Part shown: piece by piece, positions 13,584-22,467 of the stretch
Layout: each line of letters begins with the position of its first letter
Position numbering within the stretch: position 1 is the stretch's first letter
Origin: a virus
DNA length: 27,907 nucleotides
Virus record (IMG/VR): IMGVR_UViG_3300024267_000020
Span: 1 to 27,907 of that record
Direction: 5' to 3' (one strand)
The notes under the pieces: model-generated
What the model was told of the DNA's origin: nothing
The model's input: the letters and a program-made list of their open reading frames with translations, nothing else
Databases searched by the model: none
Translations under genes and position numbers: made by a program

Positions 13584-16372
13584 TGGCAGAATATCCTTAT
13601 TTAAGATTTTTTAATGGTGTAGAAAATGAACTAAATTTAAAAGAAGATTTAGTTTCTGGAGTTTTAAAAGGTTCAATCTTTTTACCAGAAGTTTCTACAG
13701 GTTTATATGAATCTGCAAACCTTTTTATTCTTGAAGAGCAAAAAGATGCTCAAGGAAACCCAGTATGGGGTACTCCAATTGGGGAATCCGGATCAACTCA
13801 ATTTAAAGTTGAATGGGTTGATGATGTTTATTCAAGCAATGACTTGTTTTTCTATGGTACTAGAATAGAAGATGAAACTGTAAAAATTCAAGAATTAGAT
13901 ACTTTAACTTTAGATACTTTAGACCATACAAACCTAGTATCTACTGACGTTACAGGTCTTAAAGAAGTTTCTGATTATATTAATAGTGCTATGCAAATTA
14001 ATATTGGTTTATCTTCTGCAAATGAAGGTAGACATGATAAAGTTTTAAGAATATCTGATACCTTTGATGATACTGTTTTGGCTGAAATATTAGTGTATGG
14101 CGAAACTATCGGCGAAGATGAAAGATTAAGAGACCTTTTACAAAATTTAGGAGGCACATTAGATGATGGTGATTTTATTATGTTTAAAGAGCATGATATT
14201 AATGAGTATGGAATTGATTGGAAATTAATGAACCAAAAAAGAAGAGAACTTCTTTTAGAATTACATAATATAAAACCATTTGTAGGAACATATAAAGCAG
14301 TGTTGAATGCAATTGACTTTTTTGGATATAACAATATCACATTAAAAGAATATTGGTTAAATATAAATCAAGAGAGCGGAGCTTTTGGAAAATTACAAGC
14401 AGTTCCAGTACCTGATACAAATAGTGGTTTTTCATATAAGAAACGAAAAAAGTTTAATTTACCAAATTCTAATTTAAAGAAGACTTCTAGATTTTCTTTA
14501 GTTTACAAATTAAATAACCCAACTGGTGGGTTTGATAATTGGGATATTCCAGAAGTGGAAGAGGCTTTTGATTTTACACCTGAAGAAGTATTAATAAAAT
14601 TATATGGTCTAAAGAGTAAATTACAAAGAGACTATTTACCATTACAGGCAAAGATTGTAGATATTACCGGAGAAGGAGACTTTTTTGACCAAAAAAACAT
14701 AAACACTTGGAATAATCAAGAGCCTATTGCTCTTTTTAATGAAGGAAAAGATGTTGATTTTAAAGTTTTTCCGGAAAATAAACAATTGTACATAGAAGAC
14801 TATAAACTATTAACAGACTCTAATATACTTATTGGAACTTCTCCTGGTTCTATTATAGGACTGGAAGAATTTGATGACATATCTCAATCAGATAGAGAAT
14901 TACTTCTTTCTGACTTTGAAAATTTCTATTTAAAATATTACGAAGAAGATAAAGATAGTTTCAACAATAGTGTTCTTGGGTACTATGACGTACCTGTTGG
15001 TTCTCCATTAATTTTAGAATGTACTTCATTACCACAAACTTGGGAAGATGCTGATTTTCCATGGGCAGATGCAATAGACCCTCAAATTACATGGAATAAC
15101 TGGTGGAAAAGAAATGTTTATGAAATTGAATGGAAAGTAACTGGTCCTAGAGGATATTCTCAATCTTTTAAAGGAGACATTGGATATTGGGAAACTAATG
15201 GTCTTACTTCACCTGATGAAATTTTGACATGGCATCCAGAAATGCTAAAACTTGCAATTATAGTACCATATACTGGAGATTATGCAGTTGAATTAAGACT
15301 TACTGACTTAAATGGTTTTACAAGTTTCCATAAAAAACAAGATGTATTTAACGTTAAAGTTAAACCTATTGAATTGTATGGAATTTATCAATGGAAAGAA
15401 AATACTGATTGGAGAAAATGGAAAACTTCATGGGATAATACTGGAGGATATTGGGATTTGCCTACTGAAAATTTAGAAAAAGTTAGAGATAGTTTTCAAA
15501 GTTTATATCTTACAATGGATAGAAATAATTATCTATATGATGAATCTCAAGGAAAGCAATTTTCAACGGTTAGAAGATTTATAGACAATGACCCTTCTAA
15601 TTTAACAGGTTATGGAGAAACTACAGGACCATATACATGGGATGCAATTGATGAAGTAAGGTGGAATGATTTTAAACATGCTTGGTGGAATTCAACTAGA
15701 ATAGGTTCAGATTTAGCAGCTAGTTTTAAAATATCAGATGCTTATCAAGGTAATGTTTTAACAATAAAGCATTTCGATCCTATTACAAAAGAAAATAAAA
15801 TTGGATATCATACTATTGTTTCTTCCACACCAACCGGTACTGGAGACATTGCTGGATGGCAAGCAATTGCTGATGAATTAAACGCATCAACAGATGAAAT
15901 AATTTCTAAATTTAATTACAATCCAGTATTTGAAGATACTAATAACGACGGTGCGGTAGATACTTTTAATTTTATGTTAGGTGTAGGTAAAAACTATTCT
16001 TATTCATATGACTTTGATAGTGTATATTTCAGCATAGGTTCTGGTACGGCAAATGGTCTAATTATAGGTGAAGTTCATTTTACTTCTTATAACCCAACAT
16101 TTGATAGTGTTCGTATTATAAATGGCAGCGCTGATATTGAAAGGTCTACACATGTAACTATTTCAGTTGATAAAACTCAGATGCCTGGTATTAAAAATCC
16201 AGTATGGAAAATATATAAAGATACTAACGCAGATTACAGTGATATATATTATGATAATATGTGGTTACCATACTTATTTCAAAAACAAGGTTCTTATAGA
16301 ATATCCTTAGAATTGGAAGACAGTAACGGTAATAAGAATAGTATCGAAAGAAATATGATAAACGTAAAATAA
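13583..16372 (+). CDS. Large baseplate wedge protein, gp7/gpI-like with PKD-type domains
   Basis: A 929-aa protein placed right after gp6, the T4 order for gp7 (1032 aa). Residues about 180-265 ('LRDLLQNLGG', 'KRRELLLELHNIKPFVGTYK', 'LNAIDFFGYNNITLKEYW') resemble the helical domain of tail protein I/gp7, in which a '..R..L......K..GT..ai...i..fG' motif contacts gp6. Residues about 474-660 and the last ~70 residues look like immunoglobulin/PKD-like beta-sandwiches ('YEIEWKVTGPRG', 'YTGDYAVELRLTDLNGFTSF'; end 'KQGSYRISLELEDSNGNKNS'). The segment 487-702 is extremely Trp-rich (17 Trp) with two related 'W.DAID...W' modules. Start by TAATG overlap. Confident as a structural baseplate protein; the gp7 equivalence is from order and motif. 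Confidence 0.65.
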   Translation: MAEYPYLRFFNGVENELNLKEDLVSGVLKGSIFLPEVSTGLYESANLFILEEQKDAQGNPVWGTPIGESGSTQFKVEWVDDVYSSNDLFFYGTRIEDETVKIQELDTLTLDTLDHTNLVSTDVTGLKEVSDYINSAMQINIGLSSANEGRHDKVLRISDTFDDTVLAEILVYGETIGEDERLRDLLQNLGGTLDDGDFIMFKEHDINEYGIDWKLMNQKRRELLLELHNIKPFVGTYKAVLNAIDFFGYNNITLKEYWLNINQESGAFGKLQAVPVPDTNSGFSYKKRKKFNLPNSNLKKTSRFSLVYKLNNPTGGFDNWDIPEVEEAFDFTPEEVLIKLYGLKSKLQRDYLPLQAKIVDITGEGDFFDQKNINTWNNQEPIALFNEGKDVDFKVFPENKQLYIEDYKLLTDSNILIGTSPGSIIGLEEFDDISQSDRELLLSDFENFYLKYYEEDKDSFNNSVLGYYDVPVGSPLILECTSLPQTWEDADFPWADAIDPQITWNNWWKRNVYEIEWKVTGPRGYSQSFKGDIGYWETNGLTSPDEILTWHPEMLKLAIIVPYTGDYAVELRLTDLNGFTSFHKKQDVFNVKVKPIELYGIYQWKENTDWRKWKTSWDNTGGYWDLPTENLEKVRDSFQSLYLTMDRNNYLYDESQGKQFSTVRRFIDNDPSNLTGYGETTGPYTWDAIDEVRWNDFKHAWWNSTRIGSDLAASFKISDAYQGNVLTIKHFDPITKENKIGYHTIVSSTPTGTGDIAGWQAIADELNASTDEIISKFNYNPVFEDTNNDGAVDTFNFMLGVGKNYSYSYDFDSVYFSIGSGTANGLIIGEVHFTSYNPTFDSVRIINGSADIERSTHVTISVDKTQMPGIKNPVWKIYKDTNADYSDIYYDNMWLPYLFQKQGSYRISLELEDSNGNKNSIERNMINVK

Positions 16373-16386
16373 AAAAACAATAAAAA

Positions 16387-16917
16387 ATGGCAGTTATAGA
16401 AATTTTAGGAACAGATTCATTATCTTCGTCAAGAACGACACTTAATGATAACTTTAATGCTTTACAAGATGAGATAGTAGACATCAAAGCATTATTAGAT
16501 CCGACAACAAACACATTAACGGGAGTTAATGCAAATTTACTTTCATTAGTTGTATCTGGTGCTACTACTCTAGCAACATTAAGTTCAACTTCACTTGACA
16601 ATACTGGCGAAAGTAATTTGGGAGGAAGCGTAATAAAGTCTGGTTCTTATCAGGATATCGCAACACCTTCAGCAACCTTACCAGCTACATTAACAGATTA
16701 TAACTATTTTGTTGATTGTACAGTCGCATTAACATTAGTTGCAGGTTCAGAAGGTCAAGAAATTACATTAATAGCAGGAGTTGCAGGAGATGTAGATGCA
16801 ACAAGCGTCGCAGCAGCTACTAATATTACATTAAACAGCGTAGGGAGTACATTATCACTAAGATACTTAGGTTCTAGTTGGTATGTTGTAGGTTCTCATG
16901 GCGTTACAATATCTTAA
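16387..16917 (+). CDS. Small fibre-like baseplate/tail protein
   Basis: A 176-aa protein. The N-terminus contains DSLSSSRTTLNDNFNAL (residues 10-26), a short motif shared with the collagen-like fibre at the window end and probably an anchoring or trimerisation segment. A helix follows (about 24-38), then Thr/Ser/Ala/Leu/Val-rich sequence typical of trimeric beta-structured fibres, with no charged core. The end 'STLSLRYLGSSWYVVGSHGV' looks like the terminal beta-hairpin seen in small phage fibre or decoration proteins. The Asn/Thr-rich, Lys-poor composition differs from the wedge genes upstream. A-rich leader (AACAATAAAAA) without SD. The role is inferred from composition and from lying between gp7-like and larger fibre genes. 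Confidence 0.5.
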   Translation: MAVIEILGTDSLSSSRTTLNDNFNALQDEIVDIKALLDPTTNTLTGVNANLLSLVVSGATTLATLSSTSLDNTGESNLGGSVIKSGSYQDIATPSATLPATLTDYNYFVDCTVALTLVAGSEGQEITLIAGVAGDVDATSVAAATNITLNSVGSTLSLRYLGSSWYVVGSHGVTIS

Positions 16918-16933
16918 TAAAAACAATAAGTAA

Positions 16934-18853
16934 ATGGCTACACCGTTAGTAAGAATACCACAAGTACAAGGAGGCACAATGTATGCCTTCGCAAATGGAA
17001 CAAGAGATTTAACAAGGGCATTTAATAATGCAGACCTTGAATTTGACTTTTCAAAGTATGCTCTTTTAGATTTGCCTAATTTTCAAGCACCTTCGAGTGG
17101 AGAAAATACAATTCAGTTTGATTCATTAATAGATTATTCAGGAGCGGCTTACGTTCCTTCTTCTAACGCTGCTGTAGAATTTGCTAAAACTTTTCAAAAT
17201 TATGCACTTAACTTGGAAGATTTACTTTTACAAGATGATGATTTTGATTCTACTCTTTTTAGTTCAGATGCAGAAAAGATATTTTTTAAATGGATGGAAA
17301 AAACCGGAGCAATTAGATTCAAAACTGCCGATTCTAATGAAGCTGCAAATGTTGGTTTTTCTACAGAAGAATTTAATGCTTCTGGAACTGGGACAGATTA
17401 TGAAAGAGTAGTAAAATATTTAGGTACTATTGATGTTGGAAATGATATCAACTATAAAGGACAAGCATATCAAGAAGTTTTTATAAATGTACCATCTAGC
17501 ATAGGTTACACACCAACTATTTTATTCAATAATACAAACTATAATACTACACAAACTTCTATTCTAGGAGAGGCTGATATTAATGGTAGAGCTGGAACAA
17601 CGCATCCAGATATAAACTTAGATACTGAAACTCTTGCTGATGTCGCTTCTGGTGAATATTTAGTAGGACCAACATCTTCTAATTATGGAATTGATTGGGA
17701 GGCTGATAACTATGCTAATATTGTAAATTCTTCAACATTACAAACTTTAGAAGATTTTGCAAAAACTGGTCAAGATTTTAGATTTAATGCTGTATTAATT
17801 TATTATGACCTTTATAGCAAATCAGTACCTTCTAACAGGTCAACAAATCTTTATGGTATCTTAATACTAGATAACCCACAAGATAATCCAGGTGCAGCAA
17901 GTAGTTCATATATTCCTGAAATTGTAAAATACAAACCTAATGAAATTACTGGTTTAAATGGTAATGCATTTGGTCTTAAATTAAATCTTAAATTTAATTC
18001 ATCTTTAGATAATGTTGGGGTTGAAGTAAACGTAAATGACTTTACGACATTCTCAATGGACTTATTTATGGATACGACAAGTTCATTAGAGCAAGCAACT
18101 AAGATTTTAAGAGATGCTAATATTAGATATAACACAATTTCTTCAAGAGTTGATGAGGTTGAAAACTTAATAGCAACAACAGAAGGAACTGATTTAATAA
18201 TTAGCAGGTTAAACGAATTAGAATCTTCTTTAGAAAATGCTTCACTAAACCTTGCTGATGCAGATAGTTTACTCAGCTTAATCACAAGTGCTAACAATAG
18301 AATCAATCAGATAGTTGATGGAACTATTCCTACAGAGGTTCAATATAACACTGATGTATTGGCTGCTGGAAATGGAATTCTTTTAGATAAAAGTATACCA
18401 AATAAAATAAAAGTCAATAATAATTTAAAAGGATATTCTTTAAATAGACCTTATAGATTTAACGAAAACACATTGACAAGATATACTGAAATTTCAGCGG
18501 CGTCTCAATACGATCCGACACAATCTTCAACTTATGGTATTTGGACTCAAATTAAAGATTTTTCAAATCAGTTAAGATTAGCAGGAAAAGTTACTTCCGG
18601 AAGTGCTGATACAAATATCAATATATACTTAGACGATAAACTTATTAAATGGTCAGATGGTCAAAGTTTTAAAGTTGTTTTTGAAAATTTAGATTTGAAT
18701 GGATATTCAATAAATATTTGGACAAATTACTTAAACAATTATAATACACAAATTGGAAGTTTATCAGATGCTCAATTGAGCGATAACCCTTATTTTGAAA
18801 TAGTATGCGTAAATGCTGCTAGTTATGATTTCGAAATTGATATAATAAGATAA
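16934..18853 (+). CDS. Large tail/baseplate structural protein with coiled coil
   Basis: A 639-aa protein of unrecognised family. The N-terminus starts 'MATPLVRIPQVQGGTMYAFA', followed by mixed alpha/beta sequence to about residue 380. Residues about 383-462 form a heptad-like helical stretch ('EQATKILRDANIRYNTISSR', 'ISRLNELESSLENASLNLAD') fit for a trimeric coiled coil. A beta-rich C-terminal domain (about 475-639) contains 'NGILLDKSIPNKIKVNN', a pattern often seen before fibre tip domains. A domain-coiled coil-domain layout suits a fibre or peripheral baseplate spoke (gp8/gp10-type position), though I see no specific match. The start is preceded by AATAAGTAA and has no SD. Six bases separate it from the next gene. 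Confidence 0.5.
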   Translation: MATPLVRIPQVQGGTMYAFANGTRDLTRAFNNADLEFDFSKYALLDLPNFQAPSSGENTIQFDSLIDYSGAAYVPSSNAAVEFAKTFQNYALNLEDLLLQDDDFDSTLFSSDAEKIFFKWMEKTGAIRFKTADSNEAANVGFSTEEFNASGTGTDYERVVKYLGTIDVGNDINYKGQAYQEVFINVPSSIGYTPTILFNNTNYNTTQTSILGEADINGRAGTTHPDINLDTETLADVASGEYLVGPTSSNYGIDWEADNYANIVNSSTLQTLEDFAKTGQDFRFNAVLIYYDLYSKSVPSNRSTNLYGILILDNPQDNPGAASSSYIPEIVKYKPNEITGLNGNAFGLKLNLKFNSSLDNVGVEVNVNDFTTFSMDLFMDTTSSLEQATKILRDANIRYNTISSRVDEVENLIATTEGTDLIISRLNELESSLENASLNLADADSLLSLITSANNRINQIVDGTIPTEVQYNTDVLAAGNGILLDKSIPNKIKVNNNLKGYSLNRPYRFNENTLTRYTEISAASQYDPTQSSTYGIWTQIKDFSNQLRLAGKVTSGSADTNINIYLDDKLIKWSDGQSFKVVFENLDLNGYSINIWTNYLNNYNTQIGSLSDAQLSDNPYFEIVCVNAASYDFEIDIIR

Positions 18854-18859
18854 GAATAA

Positions 18860-21800
18860 ATGGACACACAAAACTCATTAAATAGCGTTATTAGACAGTT
18901 CACTCAAATGAACACAAATGCTTTAGAAACTTTTGAAAGAATTAATCAAGCAGTAACAACTCAAGATGAATCAATAACAGTTTCCATAGATTTATTTGGT
19001 ACTCCAGACGAGGATGGTAATACTACAATAAAGACTTATCAAATACCTTCTTTTGGTTTCTTAAATAAAGAAATGAAAAGACTTGAAAACAATATCAAAG
19101 CGCTTAGTGGTGTTGGTACTTCAAATGCAACAGTTCAATTACCTGATGGCAGCTTTCAAAGAGTTATCACTAAAAAACTAAAGACACCTGCAAATGATTT
19201 AGAGGTTATTGATTTACCAACTTCTTTTGAAACTACAGATAATGACTTTTTTGAAGATTTTCTTAACCCTTTATTAACTGTAAAATTTAATGTTAGTGGT
19301 CAAATTGACACTGATACTGAAAGGGTTTTAGTTAAAAGATTTATATTTCCAGCTGAAGATGATTTTGCACCTTCTTATTTTGATGACAATTACAAAAATT
19401 TAGAAGAGTTAGATTATGAAACTGCTCTTGGTGATATTATTTCAGATGGTGTAAATATAACAATTGATGAGCAAGTAAGAGATTTACCTTTTAAATCTAC
19501 TCAATATTATGGTGGGTTTGATGTTATCAATGTAGAAAATGTATCTAGAACTTTTCAAGTTGATGGAGAAGATGTTACTAGAACCGTAAAACTATTTACA
19601 CTTAATAAATTAACATATAATGATGGGGAAAAGTCACTAAAAGATACCGAGCTTTTAAGTATAGGAGATAATCTTCTGGTTAATTCTGGTAACAATAGCA
19701 CAAGGTATGAGATAACTAACATTTATTCAGGTACAAGTCAACTGGAGTTAAAGCTGATAGAAGGATTTGACTCTGTATCTATTGGTGCTGATGTTTTAAA
19801 AATTTATAAAAATTTAGAAGATTCAGTAAGCCTAAGTATTAATGTAGGTTTTAATGAAAGACAAATTGTGTTCTTTAAAGCAATTGACCCTTCTTCTAAA
19901 ATTATAGCAGAAAACTGGTCACCTGGTGTTGGGTTCTATTCAAACGAATTAACAATTGAAGAGGTTGATGGAAGTACTTCAACTTTAGCAGCATATTATA
20001 GAAATAATGTAGCTGATTTCGGACAATTTATTAAATCACTTAAAGAAGATTTCATTCCACCTGCAACTGTAGGAATTGTTCCAGATCCAGTTGAATTATT
20101 ACCAGGTAATTTTTCAGTAGTTCAAGTAAATACTCACTTAACATCTAATGATGCATTCGATTCTATCAAAAAACTATCAAGTGATAAAGTTACTGTTTTA
20201 GAATCAATTAAAAAATTAGATGATACTATTTCAAATAAAAGATCCGAGATAGCAACTAAGAAATACACTTCTAAAATAGAGCAAAATAAAGATAAAAATA
20301 ATCTTAACTCTCTAATTGAAAAAAGAAGTGGAGAAGCAAAACTTTATACTTCAATAGTAAATCAAATTCAAAGTATTAGTACTGACCAAGGTATAGCTGA
20401 TATCAGTGCAAAATATAGAGTTAGAGGTTTTTGGGCTATTCCAGAAGCAAAAGATAACGAAGACACTTTACCACAAGAAATAGTTCAATTTAAGATTCAA
20501 TATAGATATGTTTCATCTAGCGGAAAAACTTCTAACATAGAGCAAATTCCTTTTGAAACAAATGGACAAACTACAACAGCAAGTTTTTCTAATTGGAATC
20601 AATATGAAACCCCTGTTAGAAAAAGACTTAGAGATTCTGTAACAGGTAAATATGTTTGGGTTTCTGAATCAGTTGAAGATGGACAAGAAATAAACTTTAA
20701 CCAATTAGATATTCCAATTAATTTAGGAGAAAGTGTAGAAATAAGAATAAAATCTATTTCTGAAGCAGGATATCCTTCTAACCCTTTAGAATCTGATTGG
20801 AGTGAAATTACTAAAATTGATTTTCCAGAAGGTCTTTTAGATACTACAAATATAGTTAATTTAATTGAAGAAAATTCTAAAGAAACTACATTTGTAAAAT
20901 TATTAGATGAATTAGAATCTAAAGGTTTTTATGAGCATATTGCACAATCTGTTATTGCTAACGAAAAATACTTTGCGCATGGTGCTAAAGATATTAATTC
21001 TGGATTCTTATCTGGAGAGCAAACACCAATAACATTATTTGATAAATTAATAGACCTTCAAAAAGAAATAGAAACTCTTAGAGGAGTTATAGAAAATGCA
21101 GAAGGAGAATTAACAGTTACTTTAGTTGATGAAGAAGGAGCTACTACTCAGATAGAAGCTAACCAAACAGCAAAAGTATTTGCTGGATATTATGTTGATG
21201 AGGTTGCAGACTTAAATATTAAAAAAGGTCATATTGTTACTAAGACTTTTAAACTTTTATTAGAAAATACAAAAGCGACAGATTTAGAATTAGTTGCTAG
21301 AGTTATTGGTAAAAGATCCGATGCAGTTTATCATTCTTCTTCTACTGGAACTGAAGTTGATTTTGAAATGGGAACAAATGATTTTGCTGTTACACCATCA
21401 CCAACACTAGCATCAAGAGTTGAAAATGATACTTATTATACAGTAGAGGCTAAATATGACTTAGTGCCAATACAATATCAAAATATGTCAAGTGCCGAGG
21501 CAGCTGCTGAAATTTTCAATAATGCATCGCCTTTTCAATCAGCACAGAGAAAAGGTCAATTTATTTATAGCAGATATATGGATGTTTCTGGTGAAAACCC
21601 ACTTTATGCAGTTGCTCCTTTAGATTATCTTAATGGAACAGACCTTACTTTAACTAATAACTCAAATAGATTCGAATACTTTGGTATTGCAGGAGCTGGT
21701 TCTGTAGGAGCACCAAGTTCTGACTTTATATGGGACGGTTCAACTGGAGTTGTAACACTTGGGTCACTAACATCCGGGGATTATGATGATAGTCTTTATG

Positions 21801-22402
21801 TTCATATAGACCATCCTCAAATAGGAACTCCAGGTTTCGCTCCAGGAAATACTAATATGAGTCAATTAGCGACTTTACAAGAAAGTGAAGCATTCTCTAA
21901 TTTACAGAACGCATATAGATATGATAATGACTCATCATACCAAAGAAGTATGAAAATGTCTTTTAGTGACAATGACCAATATCTTCTAGGAGGTAAATCG
22001 TGCGGTGCATATCTTTTTGTATCTCCAACTAGAATTGGAAGTTTAGAAGTAGATGGTGATAATAAATTCGGTAAAAGAAAAATAGGTAAATTAGATGAGA
22101 AGCAAGTAAATTCTACAACTGCTAAAGCTCCTAATCTAACTTTAGATGTCGTCTTTCAATATAGAATGACAGATTATTTTGGTACTACATCTGCAGGAGG
22201 AGTTGATACTTCAAGTGGTAGAATTGGTGGTTTAAATACTTCTCAAATAAATAACTTGACGTATTCAAAAACAATTGGTATAGATTTATTTGATTCGAAT
22301 GAAAACCAATTTTCTTTCGATGTTGAAGTTTTTGCTAAGTACAAACCTAAAGGATTTAATCTTAATAATATCAAAGCTGTAACTCTTAATAAGACTATAT
22401 AA
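18860..22402 (+). CDS. 1180-aa tail structural protein with coiled coil and FN3-like region
   Basis: Unrecognised family, clearly virion-type. The N-terminus (about 1-90) is helical and ends in 'NKEMKRLENNIKALSGVG', followed by 'ATVQLPDGSFQRVITKKLKT'. Beta-rich domains extend to about 430. A charged helical hairpin spans about 433-507 ('KKLDDTISNKRSEIATKKYT', 'NNLNSLIEKRSGEAKLYTSI'). Residues about 515-660 look like a fibronectin type III-like sandwich ('AKYRVRGFWAIPEA', 'VQFKIQYRYVSSSGKTSNIE', 'SVEIRIKSISEAGYPSNPLE'). The C-terminal third is again beta-rich and may be a peripheral or receptor-facing part. The 65-base gap after its stop holds the strongest promoter-like sequence of the window, so it may end a transcription unit. 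It probably belongs to the outer baseplate or fibre network. Confidence 0.5.
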   Translation: MDTQNSLNSVIRQFTQMNTNALETFERINQAVTTQDESITVSIDLFGTPDEDGNTTIKTYQIPSFGFLNKEMKRLENNIKALSGVGTSNATVQLPDGSFQRVITKKLKTPANDLEVIDLPTSFETTDNDFFEDFLNPLLTVKFNVSGQIDTDTERVLVKRFIFPAEDDFAPSYFDDNYKNLEELDYETALGDIISDGVNITIDEQVRDLPFKSTQYYGGFDVINVENVSRTFQVDGEDVTRTVKLFTLNKLTYNDGEKSLKDTELLSIGDNLLVNSGNNSTRYEITNIYSGTSQLELKLIEGFDSVSIGADVLKIYKNLEDSVSLSINVGFNERQIVFFKAIDPSSKIIAENWSPGVGFYSNELTIEEVDGSTSTLAAYYRNNVADFGQFIKSLKEDFIPPATVGIVPDPVELLPGNFSVVQVNTHLTSNDAFDSIKKLSSDKVTVLESIKKLDDTISNKRSEIATKKYTSKIEQNKDKNNLNSLIEKRSGEAKLYTSIVNQIQSISTDQGIADISAKYRVRGFWAIPEAKDNEDTLPQEIVQFKIQYRYVSSSGKTSNIEQIPFETNGQTTTASFSNWNQYETPVRKRLRDSVTGKYVWVSESVEDGQEINFNQLDIPINLGESVEIRIKSISEAGYPSNPLESDWSEITKIDFPEGLLDTTNIVNLIEENSKETTFVKLLDELESKGFYEHIAQSVIANEKYFAHGAKDINSGFLSGEQTPITLFDKLIDLQKEIETLRGVIENAEGELTVTLVDEEGATTQIEANQTAKVFAGYYVDEVADLNIKKGHIVTKTFKLLLENTKATDLELVARVIGKRSDAVYHSSSTGTEVDFEMGTNDFAVTPSPTLASRVENDTYYTVEAKYDLVPIQYQNMSSAEAAAEIFNNASPFQSAQRKGQFIYSRYMDVSGENPLYAVAPLDYLNGTDLTLTNNSNRFEYFGIAGAGSVGAPSSDFIWDGSTGVVTLGSLTSGDYDDSLYVHIDHPQIGTPGFAPGNTNMSQLATLQESEAFSNLQNAYRYDNDSSYQRSMKMSFSDNDQYLLGGKSCGAYLFVSPTRIGSLEVDGDNKFGKRKIGKLDEKQVNSTTAKAPNLTLDVVFQYRMTDYFGTTSAGGVDTSSGRIGGLNTSQINNLTYSKTIGIDLFDSNENQFSFDVEVFAKYKPKGFNLNNIKAVTLNKTI

Positions 22403-22431
22403 TTTCTGAACTTAAGGCGTATATTAAAGAG

Positions 22432-22440
22432 ATATATAAT
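22432..22440 (+). promoter_or_regulatory. Candidate phage promoter core ATATATAAT
   Basis: GATATATAATTAG lies in the largest gap of the window (22403-22467). Its core ends 27 bases before the start at 22468. Downstream, TATAAATA at 22456-22463 ends four bases before that ATG and matches the T4 late promoter string, so two candidate elements stand in tandem before this gene. Confidence 0.45.
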
Positions 22441-22467
22441 TAGTAAAACTAAAAATATAAATAGTTA

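Noticed and set aside
22403-22467. tRNA or small RNA gene in the largest gap
   Set aside because: At 65 bases it is too short for a tRNA, no cloverleaf pairing is apparent, and the content is promoter-like AT sequence.
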